Origin: Nocardioides sp. TRM66260-LWL | Lineage (GTDB): Bacteria > Actinomycetota > Actinomycetes > Propionibacteriales > Nocardioidaceae | NCBI RefSeq assembly: GCF_020075545.1 | Contig: NZ_JAIQZK010000005.1 | Coordinates: 62,001-126,000, forward strand | Direction of reading: 5' to 3' | DNA length: 64,000 nt | Shown here: one piece after another, positions 18,775 to 28,534 of the stretch | Position numbering within the stretch: position 1 is the stretch's first letter | Layout of the letters: the number at the start of each line of letters is the position of its first letter | Made by a program: the position numbers and the translations under genes | Notes under the pieces: generated by a model | Told to the model about the DNA's origin: nothing | What the model saw: the letters and a program-made list of their open reading frames with translations, nothing else | Database searches by the model: none

Positions 18775-19021
18775 GGCGCGAGGCTAGGGCGACGGACGGA
18801 CGTCGTCAGGAGATGCCGACACCTGGTGGCACCCGAGGCCTGCGGTGAACCGCAATGACCCCGCGCAGGGGTACCCGACACCGCGACTCGGCTTCCCTGG
18901 TCTGGACCAGGAGAGCTCTCGCCGACACCCGGTGTCGGCGTCCGACCGGTCGCGCTCCGCGCCGTGGTTGCGTCCTCTTCACCACTCCGGGACACCTCCC
19001 CCGACACCGCAGGAGCTCATC

Positions 19022-19906
19022 GTGGACCACCTCCCATCCCCGACCGGCCGCCGACGCGCGACCGCCGTCCTGACGGGGCTCGCCAGCCTCATCGCCGTCG
19101 TCGCCACCCTGGCCACGCCCGGCACCGCGCACGCTGACCACGGCATCACCACCACCGACAACGTCAACATGCGCACCGGCCCGGGCACGGGCTACCCGAA
19201 GATCCTCACCGTGCCCAGGGGCACGTCGCCCCAGTACAACTGCTGGACGCAGGGCGACCGCGTGGGCGGGGTCGATGTCTGGTTCAACGTGACCTACGGA
19301 GGCCAGACGGGGTTCATCACCAGCAAGTACGACGACTCGCACTACGCGAAGGACTCGGACATCACCGGCAAGTACGGCATCCCGCACTGCGGGGACACGC
19401 CGCCGCCGCCCCCGCCCCCGCCCCCCTCTGGCCTGCCCAACCCGGCGAACTACCCGTACGCCTCCATGCCGTGCGAGCACGCGCCGTACAGCCGCAGTGG
19501 TGGCGCGAACTACTGCAAGAACTTCGACTGGGGGCCGAAGCACACCGAGTCGTACAACGACCCGTCTGAGATCTCGCCCTACGGCTACGCGTACCGGAAC
19601 TGCACTGACTTCGCGGCCTGGATGATGGCGTCCGCGGGCGTGCCGGCCAGCAAGTACAAGGGGCTCGGCAACGCGAAGACCTGGGGCTCTCGCGCGGCGT
19701 CGCACGGGATCCGGAACGACGGCAGCCCGAGCGTCGGATCGGTGGCCATCAGCACGGCGTCGACCTACGGGCACGTCGCCGTGGTGACGGCCGTCAACGG
19801 AAGCACCATCACCGTCGTCGAGTACAACAAGCACGCCGATGGCGCTCTCGGGAGCCGAACCGGCTCGCCGGCGCAACTGGGCTTCTCCTCATTCGATCAC
19901 TTCTGA
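19022..19906 (+). CDS. Secreted SH3-CHAP domain cell-wall hydrolase
   Basis: A 294-aa exported protein. The signal peptide ends in THA-like TAHADHG. A bacterial SH3 domain follows (NVNMRTGPGTGYPKILTVPR), then a pure proline linker of nine residues, then a CHAP amidase/endopeptidase domain with the catalytic Cys in YRNCTDFAAWM and His in YGHVAVVTAVNG. It should cut peptidoglycan stem or cross-bridge bonds. GTG 19022 is preferred over earlier in-frame starts because AGGAG precedes it and the signal peptide begins there. It is divergent from the FHA-HTH/kinase pair. Confidence 0.85.
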   Translation: MDHLPSPTGRRRATAVLTGLASLIAVVATLATPGTAHADHGITTTDNVNMRTGPGTGYPKILTVPRGTSPQYNCWTQGDRVGGVDVWFNVTYGGQTGFITSKYDDSHYAKDSDITGKYGIPHCGDTPPPPPPPPPSGLPNPANYPYASMPCEHAPYSRSGGANYCKNFDWGPKHTESYNDPSEISPYGYAYRNCTDFAAWMMASAGVPASKYKGLGNAKTWGSRAASHGIRNDGSPSVGSVAISTASTYGHVAVVTAVNGSTITVVEYNKHADGALGSRTGSPAQLGFSSFDHF

Positions 19907-20000
19907 GCGGCCTCGCTACCGGGGAGGGTGAGACCAGACCAGCCTCCGGCCGAGGCGATGCCCTCCCGAGAGTCACCTGTCGGATCGAAAGCTAGACGAC

Positions 20001-20033
20001 GAAGGCCCCCGACCGAACCGGTCGGGGGCCTTC
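20001..20033 (-). terminator. Hairpin downstream of the tRNA-Arg remnant (original host tRNA terminator)
   Basis: A 14-bp perfect stem (20001-20014 with 20020-20033). It immediately follows, in minus-strand reading, the duplicated 3' half of tRNA-Arg. It was probably the terminator of the intact tRNA gene before the island inserted. Confidence 0.75.
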
Positions 20034-20034
20034 T

Positions 20035-20084
20035 CGTGCTGCGCGCCCGTAGGGATTCGAACCCCAAACCTTCTGATCCGTAGT
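20035..20084. repeat. Left attachment site: orphan 3' half of tRNA-Arg(ACG)
   Basis: 50 bp identical to 35406-35455, covering the tRNA from the anticodon to the 3' end plus 7 bp. Sequence beyond 20084 no longer matches a tRNA, so this is not a functional gene. Confidence 0.9.
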
Positions 20085-20205
20085 TGGCTGAGGAGCGTGT
20101 GGCGAAGACCAACGACGATTCCTGCCACCGCTCTCACCTGCATGAACATCCACTTGGCGTCCGCCGAGGTTCGTCTCAGTTCAGGGTGGATCACCAGCTC
20201 CGGGT

Positions 20206-20220
20206 AGCAAGCCGTTAGCA
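20206..20220. repeat. 15-bp direct repeat near left island end
   Basis: AGCAAGCCGTTAGCA occurs here and at 35325-35339 in the same orientation, each within about 125 bp of an att core. Possible recombinase or excisionase arm site. The rest of 20085-20379 shows no gene. Confidence 0.45.
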
Positions 20221-20379
20221 AAGGACGCACCGTCGAGCTACGCAGAGGACGGCGACACGAGCCGGCTCGCCTGGCACCGGGACGACGGGATCGTGCTGCT
20301 CGCAGTTCGACGGCAGGGCCAGGCGAGAGACCGTGTTTCAGGGCCGTCGCGCGCTTTGCTCCGGCAACAGGCGATCGCG

Positions 20380-20769
20380 TCAGGAAAACAGCACGCGCAC
20401 GGTGCGCTCGGCCTCGCTGACATCGAATGCGAACTGTCGAACCGTCGATATCAGTGCGGAGGCATCAAGAACCGAAGCGAGAGCCGCGTAGCGTGCCCAA
20501 AGATCCAAGAGACCGTCGTCGTTGAAATTCGCAATAACCGAACCAAAGACCTGGTCGCTGCCCGTGACGGCGACCCAGCGAAAGACCTTTTTGCTCGGCT
20601 CTAGGTCGAATCCCACGCTCCCTCCGAGGCTGACTACAACCTCATTGCCGAAGTCGAAGAGACTCACAAAGACACCGCAGCCCTCAACGTTTATGCGCAG
20701 TGATCGGTCGCGCAAAGTTTCTACCTGCCAATGCGACCGCAATGCATTGGCGATTTCTTCGAAGTTCAT
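20380..20769 (-). CDS. Small YbjN/type III chaperone-like protein
   Basis: A 129-aa acidic, soluble protein. The pattern (WQVETLRDRSLRINVEGCGV then a beta-strand FVSLFDFGNEVVVSLGG and a C-terminal helix) resembles the YbjN/CesT-like peptide-binding chaperone fold; the match is weak. It starts 57 bp after the stop of the second helicase on the same strand and could be the last gene of the ZorAB-like/helicase operon. No catalytic residues are visible. Confidence 0.55.
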   Translation of the reverse strand: MNFEEIANALRSHWQVETLRDRSLRINVEGCGVFVSLFDFGNEVVVSLGGSVGFDLEPSKKVFRWVAVTGSDQVFGSVIANFNDDGLLDLWARYAALASVLDASALISTVRQFAFDVSEAERTVRVLFS

Positions 20770-20826
20770 TATCGAGATATTCCTCTCCTGGAAGAGCCCG
20801 CACGGCAGCGCGCAAATGCCTAGGTT

Positions 20827-23712
20827 TTACGAGCAACCGCAGTGGCCAGTGATCGAGATCGGCCGGTCGCAGGAGCGGCAGATGTCAGGCTGGTATTGCG
20901 ACGTCTCAGGCTGGCGAACCACTGTCGGCGGGGCCGCTCGTGGTGGAGGCTTCTGCGGTGAGGCCTTCAGCGAACGAGGCCCTGAGGAGCCCGGCTTCGC
21001 CGCTTGCACGGCAGGCGCCTTCGCGGCGGGCTCAGCCTGCGTGGGGCGCCCCTCGCGGGCCCTCAGTGCAGCGCTTCGCCGCTTGCGCTCCTCCGCGAGG
21101 ACGACGCGCGCGATCTCCTGGTAGGACATGTCCTTGGCCTCAGGCGTGGCCTCAGCGACCTCGCTGACGTTGACGTACTCACGGATGAGCGTCCGCTTGC
21201 GGTCGAGGATCTCGAGCAGGCGCTCATCGACACTGTCGGGGGTGAGGATGCGGTGGACGACCACCTTCTCGATCTGACCCATCCGGTGGGCTCGCTTGAT
21301 GGCCTGGTCCTCCAGCGAGGGCTTGACCTGAGGCTCGCACAGGATGACCACGGACGCCGACTGGATGTTGAGGCCCTGGCCGCCGGCCTCGATCTGAGCC
21401 AGCAGAGCCTTGGGACTCGAGCTCTCCGCAAGACGATCGACCAGGCCCTGGCGCGCCTCGGGCGTGAGGGAGCCAGTGATGGTTCCGACGCTGACGTCGC
21501 CCAGCGCGTCCGCGAGACGCTGCAGGACGTCACGGAAGTAGGAGAAGACGAGGACCCGCTTGCCGTTGGCAGTCGCTTCTGCCACGAGTTCCATGACGCG
21601 CGAGATCTTCGACGATTCCTCGACCTTGCTCGCGCCGCCGAACGCGACACGGCGCAGCTGGGCGAAGTGCCTATCGGCGAGAGCATCGAGGTAGGCCTCG
21701 TCCTCCTCCGCGGTGAGCGCGACCCAATCGTCGGTGATCACGAGGTCGGGCAGTTCGGTGAGGACGTCGTCGGAGCGGCGCCGGAGGTAGACGGGTGAGG
21801 ACACCTGGCGGAACGCCTCGGCGCCGATGAGCACCTCGACGTCGTTGAGTCGATCCGCGACCTCCGGCTGCAGGTAGCGAACGAGCGTCGAGAACTCCTC
21901 GACGCGGTTCTCGATCGGGGTACCAGTCATCAGCATGGATCGGCTGCTGCGCTGGATGAGCTGAGCGGCGGCACGGGCCCGCAGCGTGCTCGCGTTCTTC
22001 AGCTGGTGTGCCTCATCGGCGACGAAGAGGCCGAGTTCGTAGTTTCCCTTCCAGGTGAGGTTGCTCAGCGTGCCGTAGGTCGTGACGGCCACGCCGCCCC
22101 GGCTGCGCCATCTCGCGTGCTCTGCATCGCGATCAGTTCCGTGGACTCGGTACGGCGTGAGGCGCGTGTGTCGCCGGATCTCCTGGATCCAGTTGATGAG
22201 GACCCCGTTCGGGCACACGACCAGGAAGTGGGTGGCACCGCCGTCGGCCAAGTGGGCCATCGTCGCGAGGGCCTGGATGGTCTTTCCCAGCCCCATCTCG
22301 TCTCCGAGGATGACCTTGCGCTGCACGAGGGCGAACTTCGCACCGAAGGCCTGGTAGCCACGCAGGGAGGTACGCAGCTGATCGGTTCGCAGGACCTGCT
22401 CATTGACCCGGGCTGCGATCTCCTGGGACACGTGACCCTGGACTGCGTCTTGATCGACGGCGATGCCGACGATCTCGCCCAGCAGGCTGTAGAGCTCGCT
22501 GCTTCGCTGACGGAACGTGGCCCACACCTTGTCGGAGTCGTGATTCGCGACCGCGATCGCCGTCAACCCGAGTTGCCGTGCCTCCTCGGCAGTGGAGGCC
22601 AGATAGCGGGCGACGTCCAGAGCCCGTCGAGGGCTGAACCGGTGGAGCAACCAGAGCTCAGCGTCGGGCTGGGCAGGCGTCCAGTCACCGAGCGTCTGGG
22701 AGACCTTCGCGAGGAACGATCGTGACGGCTCGATGCGCTCGTCGAGCTCGATGACCGCGATGAGTCGGCGCAGCAGGTCAGTGAGGACGCGATCATCCGG
22801 TCGGAGGTCGATTCGCACGAGACGGCGGCCGAGGTCGTCCTTGACAGCGGAGCGGAGACGGGAGGCCGCGAGCTGGAGCTCACGAGCTGAGTCCGCTCCG
22901 ATGCCAGGAACCGTCGCGAGCTGGTGCCGGTTCTGCCAGACGCCGAGCACGGTGGTGATGCCAGCGGCCTCGAGAGACGCGATCCTGATGCCCCCCGGAG
23001 TCGCTTGGCGCAGGACGTCGAGATCCAGCTCGGAGAGCTTGGTGGCGATGCGGCGCTCTACGAGGCCCTGGTAGCCGGCCTTGATGGCCCTGATGTGGTC
23101 CTCACGGATCGTGTCGGACTCGATGGCCAACGCGCGAGAGCTCACGATGGCCGACAGATCCTTCGCAGCGACGATCGCAGGCCGTCCGACAGGGGCTGGG
23201 AGCCCGAGGGCAACAGCGGCGCCGGCGCTGTAGTCGTCGAAGTCGCCGCCGGGCTCGACCAGACGCTGCCGACAGAACGCGAGCCGCTCATCCAGATCGG
23301 TGTCCTGGAACCACCCGCGTAGCTCGAGGCCGCGATTGATCGCCTCGCGCTCCAGACCTCGGCGTCGTGACGGGTCGGTCTCCTCAGCGGTTCGCTCAAG
23401 GCTCCGCCGGAGATCTTCAGCCCGCTGGAAGTCTCCGTCCACCGCCGCTACGGCAGCGCCGAGCTGGCACACCGCAGTGAACTCTGCAGACTCGGCGGGT
23501 GAGGAGAGGACGACCAAGTCGCCCATGATCCCGGAGGACGGCCCATTCGAGGCGAGACCTGCGACCTCCGCTCGCAGGGCGGCTGCGCGGTGGGCGATCT
23601 CGGATCGCGCGGCGTAGAGAGACTCGAGCGTCCGGACGGCCCAGCCGTGGAGGCCAGCCTGGATGCGAGCCGCCTCATCCGCATCGACGGGGCGGTAGGG
23701 AGCTGTCGTCAC
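20827..23712 (-). CDS. SNF2-family helicase/translocase with HhH motif and C-terminal Cys cluster
   Basis: A 961-aa protein. Residues 1-290 are helical and specific to this family, with a helix-hairpin-helix-like DNA-binding segment near 250-285 (VPGIGADSARELQLAASRL). The two RecA lobes follow: Walker A GDEMGLGKTIQ (about 470-480), DEAHQLKN (about 566), TGTPIEN, and the lobe 2 motifs QGLNIQSAS and the arginine-finger region KRAHRMGQ. The tail is basic and Pro/Ala-rich and ends in a CxxC...CxC cluster (CRSCDRP, then GHCGCS), a probable zinc knuckle. GTG 23712 overlaps the previous stop by 4 nt (GTGA) and has a GCAGGAG site. It is the last large gene of the operon and probably a DNA-translocating effector. 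Confidence 0.85.
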   Translation of the reverse strand: MTTAPYRPVDADEAARIQAGLHGWAVRTLESLYAARSEIAHRAAALRAEVAGLASNGPSSGIMGDLVVLSSPAESAEFTAVCQLGAAVAAVDGDFQRAEDLRRSLERTAEETDPSRRRGLEREAINRGLELRGWFQDTDLDERLAFCRQRLVEPGGDFDDYSAGAAVALGLPAPVGRPAIVAAKDLSAIVSSRALAIESDTIREDHIRAIKAGYQGLVERRIATKLSELDLDVLRQATPGGIRIASLEAAGITTVLGVWQNRHQLATVPGIGADSARELQLAASRLRSAVKDDLGRRLVRIDLRPDDRVLTDLLRRLIAVIELDERIEPSRSFLAKVSQTLGDWTPAQPDAELWLLHRFSPRRALDVARYLASTAEEARQLGLTAIAVANHDSDKVWATFRQRSSELYSLLGEIVGIAVDQDAVQGHVSQEIAARVNEQVLRTDQLRTSLRGYQAFGAKFALVQRKVILGDEMGLGKTIQALATMAHLADGGATHFLVVCPNGVLINWIQEIRRHTRLTPYRVHGTDRDAEHARWRSRGGVAVTTYGTLSNLTWKGNYELGLFVADEAHQLKNASTLRARAAAQLIQRSSRSMLMTGTPIENRVEEFSTLVRYLQPEVADRLNDVEVLIGAEAFRQVSSPVYLRRRSDDVLTELPDLVITDDWVALTAEEDEAYLDALADRHFAQLRRVAFGGASKVEESSKISRVMELVAEATANGKRVLVFSYFRDVLQRLADALGDVSVGTITGSLTPEARQGLVDRLAESSSPKALLAQIEAGGQGLNIQSASVVILCEPQVKPSLEDQAIKRAHRMGQIEKVVVHRILTPDSVDERLLEILDRKRTLIREYVNVSEVAEATPEAKDMSYQEIARVVLAEERKRRSAALRAREGRPTQAEPAAKAPAVQAAKPGSSGPRSLKASPQKPPPRAAPPTVVRQPETSQYQPDICRSCDRPISITGHCGCS

Positions 23713-26700
23713 GAGGGACTCCTGCCTGCGCGCCAGAGCGTGTCCCACGACCAGGAGATCGCGTGGGTGCCGAGGGGCTCGAAGTCCTGCATCGAGACCT
23801 TGGGCGTCGTGATTCGGAGACGGCCCGCCCCATCGTTCAGCAAGAGGGCGAAGTCGGATCCGAGGTTGAGGCCAGCAGCGACGTCCGTGCGGCGGCACAG
23901 CACGACATCGTCCAGCGGTCGATCCACTGGAAGGCACCAGAGTGTCCGGTCGTCCTGCTGCAGACCCCACAGCCGGGGATGGTCCGGGTGCTTGGTTGCG
24001 GTCAGCCCACGAGAGGAGAGATCGCCCGCGACACCGTCGAAGGTCGAGGCAGCTTGTGCGCGACCCGCGGCCAAGGCCGCTGGAACGACGAGTGCGACGG
24101 CGTGGAGCTTGGGAGGTTGAGCCGACGTCTGAGCCTCGGCGTCGAACTGTCGGCGGCGCAGGCTCAGACGGGCCCGGGCGTCGTCGGCACGTCGGCGCGC
24201 GGTCTCGGGCGTGGTCGTGCTCCGGACGTCGCCCGTGGCTACGGCATCCCAATGACGCGCCTCACGAGTCAGCGAGTCCTCGATCTCGCGCCGCTGTCGC
24301 TCCATCGCCGTTCCGTGACTGGCCTGCACTTCCCTCCGGTGGTCACGTACCGCCGCGATGGCCCACGACTGAGCGCGGTCCAGGAGCTTGGCGGGGCCCC
24401 CCAGGGTGGCGACCATCGCTTGGATGCGATCGAGCTCCGGCGTGGTCGGTTCCCGGTAGTCGAGGTAGGCCGCTCCGACCGTGTCCGTTGCTTGACTGGC
24501 AAGGTTCAGCTCCACGAGATCGACGCGACGCGACAGGACCTGTGCAGGGTCACAGCCATCGACGATGTCGGAGGTCGAGGCGATCAGTAGACGCGGTTCT
24601 GACTCGCTGGTCCAGGGATCGACGACGAGCGCGAGCTCGAGGTGCTCGGTGTCCCATCCGCGTTGGGTGGCGGCCGTGGTGGCCTCGAAGAGAGGGTGGG
24701 TGGCACCGATGACGGGAGCACCGTCCGCGGCCTCGTCGTGGCGGCCAAGACTGACCCCGGAGTAGATCGTCTGGACGGCCCCGGTCCCTCGGCGCGCTTC
24801 GTCCTTCACGACCGCGGGGACGAGGCGGATGTCGTGCCGTCCCCCCGCCACGCTGCGCACTGCGCCGCCTAGCGACTGCAATGCGGCGATGAGCCATGGA
24901 CCGGTGTAGTGCGGCTGGAGGGCGTTCAGACGACCCGATTCGGCGCGGCGTTGAGCCAGCTCGAGGTCGACGCTCTTCAGGACATCAGTGTTGAGTGCGC
25001 GCTGGCGAAGAAGCTCGGGGATCTCGTCGGCGACCGCGGTATCCACGACATGCGTCCACCACGACTTCGTCTCCGGCGATTCGCCCCGTCGGATGGCCTG
25101 GGTGAGGAGCTCCTCGAGCGAGGTGGAGACGAAGGCGTCGCCGAGGACGTCGTACACCTTGCCTTGGAGTGCGGACGACTGCTCCTCGACCTTCTCGAGC
25201 AGTCGGAGATAGACCGCACCCTCCCTGGTGTCCTCCGACACCAGGTTCCACAGGTGGCACACCTCGGTCTGGCCAATGCGGTGGATGCGACCGAAGCGCT
25301 GTTCGAGTCGATTGGGATTCCACGGAAGGTCGTAGTTCACCATCAGGCTGGCCGCCTGGAGGTTGAGGCCCTCCCCGGCCGCATCCGTCGCCAGCAGGAT
25401 GTCGGCGGCGGGATCTGTGACGAAGCGGTGCTGGACCGCCAATCTGGCCTCGCGTCGGAGACCGCCGTGGATCTGCAGCGGGGCGCGCCCGAGGAGGGCT
25501 TCGATGCGTGACTGGAGGTAGTTCAGCGTGTCTCGGTGCTCTGAGAAGACGATCAGCTTGCGGCGGGTGCCGTCCGGCTTGAGCACCTCGGAGGAGCTTA
25601 GGATCGACTTGAGCTGCAGCCACTTCTGATCGGCCTCAGACGTGCGGACCTTGGCTGCGAGAGCGATCAGGCGCTCCAGCGTGCTGAGTTCGTGGTCGAG
25701 TTCAGCCAGCGTCTCAGCAGCCGTCGCAGCGTCCAGCTGACCGCTGTGCTCGCGGCTCTCGCTCGCGGCGACGTCATCGACTCCGGACTCGCCGGTGACC
25801 GATGACTCTGCCACTGGAGCGAGCGACTCAGCCGACCCCGTCGTCAACTCCTCGCGGCGACCGCGCAGACGGGCATGCCGGCGATGAAGACTCTGGAGGA
25901 TCGCCTCCGGGCTGGAGGCCAGGCGACGCTGAAGCACCAGCAGCGCGAAGCCGACGGTGACCCGAGCCTGTCCCTTCATGCGAGCTTCAGCGCGGTTCAT
26001 CTCCTCGTTGACGTAGGTGGTGACCTCGTCGTAGAGGTCTGCCTCGATCGCGCTGAGCGGATACGGAACGGTCTGAGCGCGTCGCTCGGGGAAGAGTCGC
26101 GTGCCTTGCAGGGTCCGGAGCTCCTCCTTCAACATGCGGCGCATCAGGTCGGTGGTCACCGGTGTCTGCTGGCCGGCACGGTGGCTGCCGAAGCGATCGC
26201 GGTCCAGGAGGGCCATGAAGGCCTGGAACCGCTCTGGATCCCCTGAGTGGGGCGTGGCAGTCAGCAGCAGGAAGTTGCGACAGGCCTCAGAGAGGATCTG
26301 ACCAAGCTCGTATCGGTTGGTGCGCTTGCTGTCCGGGTTGGTGCCCGACGCGCTCATGCGGTGCGCCTCGTCCACCACGACCAGATCCCATTCGCCTTCT
26401 CGGATCTTCTCCAGCAGGGCGTCGTCGTTGGCCAGCATGTCCATGCGGGCGATCAGGAGCGGGTTCTCTGCGAACACGTCTCCGGTGACAGCGGTATTGA
26501 CCAGTTCACGGGTCATGACGGTGAACGTCAGCCCGAACTTGTCGTAGAGCTCATGCGACCACTGATCGACCAGGCCACCCGGAGCGACGATCAGGCAGCG
26601 GCTGAGATCGCGGCGAAGGATCAACTCCTTGATGTAGAGCCCGCACATGATGGTCTTGCCGGCGCCGGGATCATCGGCCAGGAGGTACCGCAGTGGCCGG

Positions 26701-27053
26701 CGCGGGAGGAACTCGCCGTAGACCGCCGTGATCTGGTGCGGCAGCGGTTGAAGCGAGCTCGACGACACTGCGTGCATCGGATCGACATAGGCGGCGTTGG
26801 CCAGCCGGAACGCCTCGACGCCGATCTTCCACCGGAGCACGTCCGGGGCGGCTGTGTTGCCTGCCTCGTCAACGAGGTGGAGATCTGCCTCCTCCTCCTC
26901 GAAGACGATCCTCTGTTCCAGCACGCCAGCAGCCGTCCTGAAGCTCACCTCCAGCGCGTCCTCATCGACCCATCGGGTCTGGACGATGGTGACTGGCTCG
27001 CTCTTCAAGCCTCGCACTCGATCCTGCGGCGTGATGTCCTGGAGCCTGATCAT
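23709..27053 (-). CDS. DrmD-like SNF2 helicase
   Basis: A 1114-aa helicase. Residues 1-100 form the N-terminal domain seen in DISARM DrmD-like proteins (opening MIRLQDITPQDRVRGL, then QPLPHQITAVYGE). Lobe 1: Walker A DDPGAGKTIMCG (about 128), VVVDEAHRMSA (about 226), LLTATPHSGD. Lobe 2: VFSEHRDTLNYL, AGEGLNLQAA, RFGRIHRIGQ. A variable Ser/Glu-rich insert sits near residue 420, and the last about 350 residues include a long charged coiled coil (RRREIEDSL region). ATG 27053 overlaps the preceding stop as ATGA. DISARM partners (methyltransferase, DrmA, DrmB, DrmC) are absent, so this is not a standard DISARM locus. Confidence 0.85.
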   Translation of the reverse strand: MIRLQDITPQDRVRGLKSEPVTIVQTRWVDEDALEVSFRTAAGVLEQRIVFEEEEADLHLVDEAGNTAAPDVLRWKIGVEAFRLANAAYVDPMHAVSSSSLQPLPHQITAVYGEFLPRRPLRYLLADDPGAGKTIMCGLYIKELILRRDLSRCLIVAPGGLVDQWSHELYDKFGLTFTVMTRELVNTAVTGDVFAENPLLIARMDMLANDDALLEKIREGEWDLVVVDEAHRMSASGTNPDSKRTNRYELGQILSEACRNFLLLTATPHSGDPERFQAFMALLDRDRFGSHRAGQQTPVTTDLMRRMLKEELRTLQGTRLFPERRAQTVPYPLSAIEADLYDEVTTYVNEEMNRAEARMKGQARVTVGFALLVLQRRLASSPEAILQSLHRRHARLRGRREELTTGSAESLAPVAESSVTGESGVDDVAASESREHSGQLDAATAAETLAELDHELSTLERLIALAAKVRTSEADQKWLQLKSILSSSEVLKPDGTRRKLIVFSEHRDTLNYLQSRIEALLGRAPLQIHGGLRREARLAVQHRFVTDPAADILLATDAAGEGLNLQAASLMVNYDLPWNPNRLEQRFGRIHRIGQTEVCHLWNLVSEDTREGAVYLRLLEKVEEQSSALQGKVYDVLGDAFVSTSLEELLTQAIRRGESPETKSWWTHVVDTAVADEIPELLRQRALNTDVLKSVDLELAQRRAESGRLNALQPHYTGPWLIAALQSLGGAVRSVAGGRHDIRLVPAVVKDEARRGTGAVQTIYSGVSLGRHDEAADGAPVIGATHPLFEATTAATQRGWDTEHLELALVVDPWTSESEPRLLIASTSDIVDGCDPAQVLSRRVDLVELNLASQATDTVGAAYLDYREPTTPELDRIQAMVATLGGPAKLLDRAQSWAIAAVRDHRREVQASHGTAMERQRREIEDSLTREARHWDAVATGDVRSTTTPETARRRADDARARLSLRRRQFDAEAQTSAQPPKLHAVALVVPAALAAGRAQAASTFDGVAGDLSSRGLTATKHPDHPRLWGLQQDDRTLWCLPVDRPLDDVVLCRRTDVAAGLNLGSDFALLLNDGAGRLRITTPKVSMQDFEPLGTHAISWSWDTLWRAGRSPS

Positions 27054-28534
27054 GCGCTGAGCACCTCGAGCCATCGAGCGGCGGTAGGACGCTGGCCGCG
27101 GCGGCCAGCCTGGTCTAGGAGACGGCTCATCTGCTGTCGTGACTCGGCGACCATGACCGTGCGAGCGATCCCATCCGGCAGGAGCTCCTCGAGCAGGCGT
27201 GCAAGATCGGCGCGATCCTCGTCAGCTCCGCGCCAGGCGTGGCTGCCGTCGAGGGGCTCTCCGCCGAGCGGGCGAAGCTGGTCGGGCCGAAGGAACCAGA
27301 GCTCTGGCCGTGGCCGCAACGTGACGGCGAAGGAGTCGGAGGTGAACCCAGTGGTGACGACGTCGCCGGCATGGAGTGCATCGAGGGTCCGACAGAGGAG
27401 GCGAGCAATCTCGATCCGGTCCGCGTCGTCGATCGACGAGTGATTGGCGGAGGACGAGCGGAGAGGGAGGACCGCCGTCAGCGTCTGGGGCTGACCGTCA
27501 GGAAGTCGGAAGCGGGTGGGAAGCGCCTCGACCGTGTATTGCTGATCTTCGGCGACGTGCGGGATCGGGACGCCGATGGGCTCGGCGAAGAGCAGCGCCT
27601 CAACCTGACCGCGTGATGTGCTGAGCCGCGCGACCACCTCAGAGACCAATCGGGCGGGAATGGCTGCCGTGACGACGACGGTGTCTCGAGGTTTGACCGC
27701 CGTGGTCAGGAGCTCAGGCAGCGCAGGGACGCGGTCCGACCGGCGGCTCGCGAGGTCGAGGACCTGGATAGCCGGGGTCGCGGCCGAACGACGGCTCCGA
27801 TCCTCGACGGCTGTTCTGGGCGCAGAATCGGATGTGCGGTCGTCGGTCGCATCGTCCGGCAGCGTGGACTCAACGTCGGCAGCGGGGATCGGCACGACCT
27901 CGACCGACGGTGACGGGGCACAGCTGCCGCTGATCTCACCGTCCGGGGTCTCAGGGGTCGAGGCTGACTCCGGGGGGTCGGTCGCAACGACCGGTTCAAG
28001 ATCTGTTGCGTCACTCGAGAGGCCTTCGTTCAGCGTGGGCGCCACGACTTCTGCATCCGCTGCGGTCTCGAGTGCCTCGGGCGCGCCTAGGACGGTATCG
28101 GCTGGGGACTCTGAATTGACGTGGGCATCGAGCGGCGCGACTACGGGCTGGGGACTCGGCTTCGGCGTCGTGAGGCCAGCCGACACGTCTTGTGGGGTCG
28201 CCACCGAGGTGTCACAGGTGACCGCCTCGGCCTGCCGATCCCAGGATGACCGTGGTGCATCACCTTCAACGTCCCGGAGGGCTGACCTGCTAGCGAGAGG
28301 CGGCGCTGGGGTAGCCGTGTTACGAGCCTCCATGGCGACCTCGGCGTTGACCACTGCCTGGGGGAGGCCTGCGTCTGCGGGCGCAGCCGGGTCCCCAGAT
28401 CCCGCGTGGCGCGCTGGCCGTCCTGAGGGCTCTGAGGGCGACGTCTGGGAATCCCTGGGTGCGGAGGACGTGGCGTCGATGGCCTTCGAACCCCGCAACC
28501 GGAGGCGTGAGAGGAGTCGCTTGAAGGGGCTCAC
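27050..28534 (-). CDS. Disordered linker protein with kinase-like (probably inactive) C-terminal domain
   Basis: A 494-aa protein I cannot assign to a named family. Residues 1-285 begin with a basic patch (SPFKRLLSRLRLRG) and are otherwise low-complexity Pro/Ala/Ser/Asp/Glu, likely disordered. The C-terminal about 210 residues look like a kinase C-lobe: IARLLCRTLDALHAGDVV, then FTSDSFAV, then LWFLRPDQL. This matches the spacing of the catalytic HxxG-D-x4-N and hydrophobic-D-x-D segments in YegI-like kinases, with the catalytic Asp and the first metal Asp replaced, so I infer a pseudokinase. GTG 28534 overlaps the ZorB-like stop (GTGA); its own stop overlaps the DrmD-like start (ATGA). Confidence 0.6.
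   Translation of the reverse strand: MSPFKRLLSRLRLRGSKAIDATSSAPRDSQTSPSEPSGRPARHAGSGDPAAPADAGLPQAVVNAEVAMEARNTATPAPPLASRSALRDVEGDAPRSSWDRQAEAVTCDTSVATPQDVSAGLTTPKPSPQPVVAPLDAHVNSESPADTVLGAPEALETAADAEVVAPTLNEGLSSDATDLEPVVATDPPESASTPETPDGEISGSCAPSPSVEVVPIPAADVESTLPDDATDDRTSDSAPRTAVEDRSRRSAATPAIQVLDLASRRSDRVPALPELLTTAVKPRDTVVVTAAIPARLVSEVVARLSTSRGQVEALLFAEPIGVPIPHVAEDQQYTVEALPTRFRLPDGQPQTLTAVLPLRSSSANHSSIDDADRIEIARLLCRTLDALHAGDVVTTGFTSDSFAVTLRPRPELWFLRPDQLRPLGGEPLDGSHAWRGADEDRADLARLLEELLPDGIARTVMVAESRQQMSRLLDQAGRRGQRPTAARWLEVLSA

Noticed and set aside
20035..20084. A second tRNA-Arg gene
   Set aside because: Only the 3' half, from the anticodon on, is present; there is no D arm or 5' acceptor strand. 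It is an attachment-site remnant.
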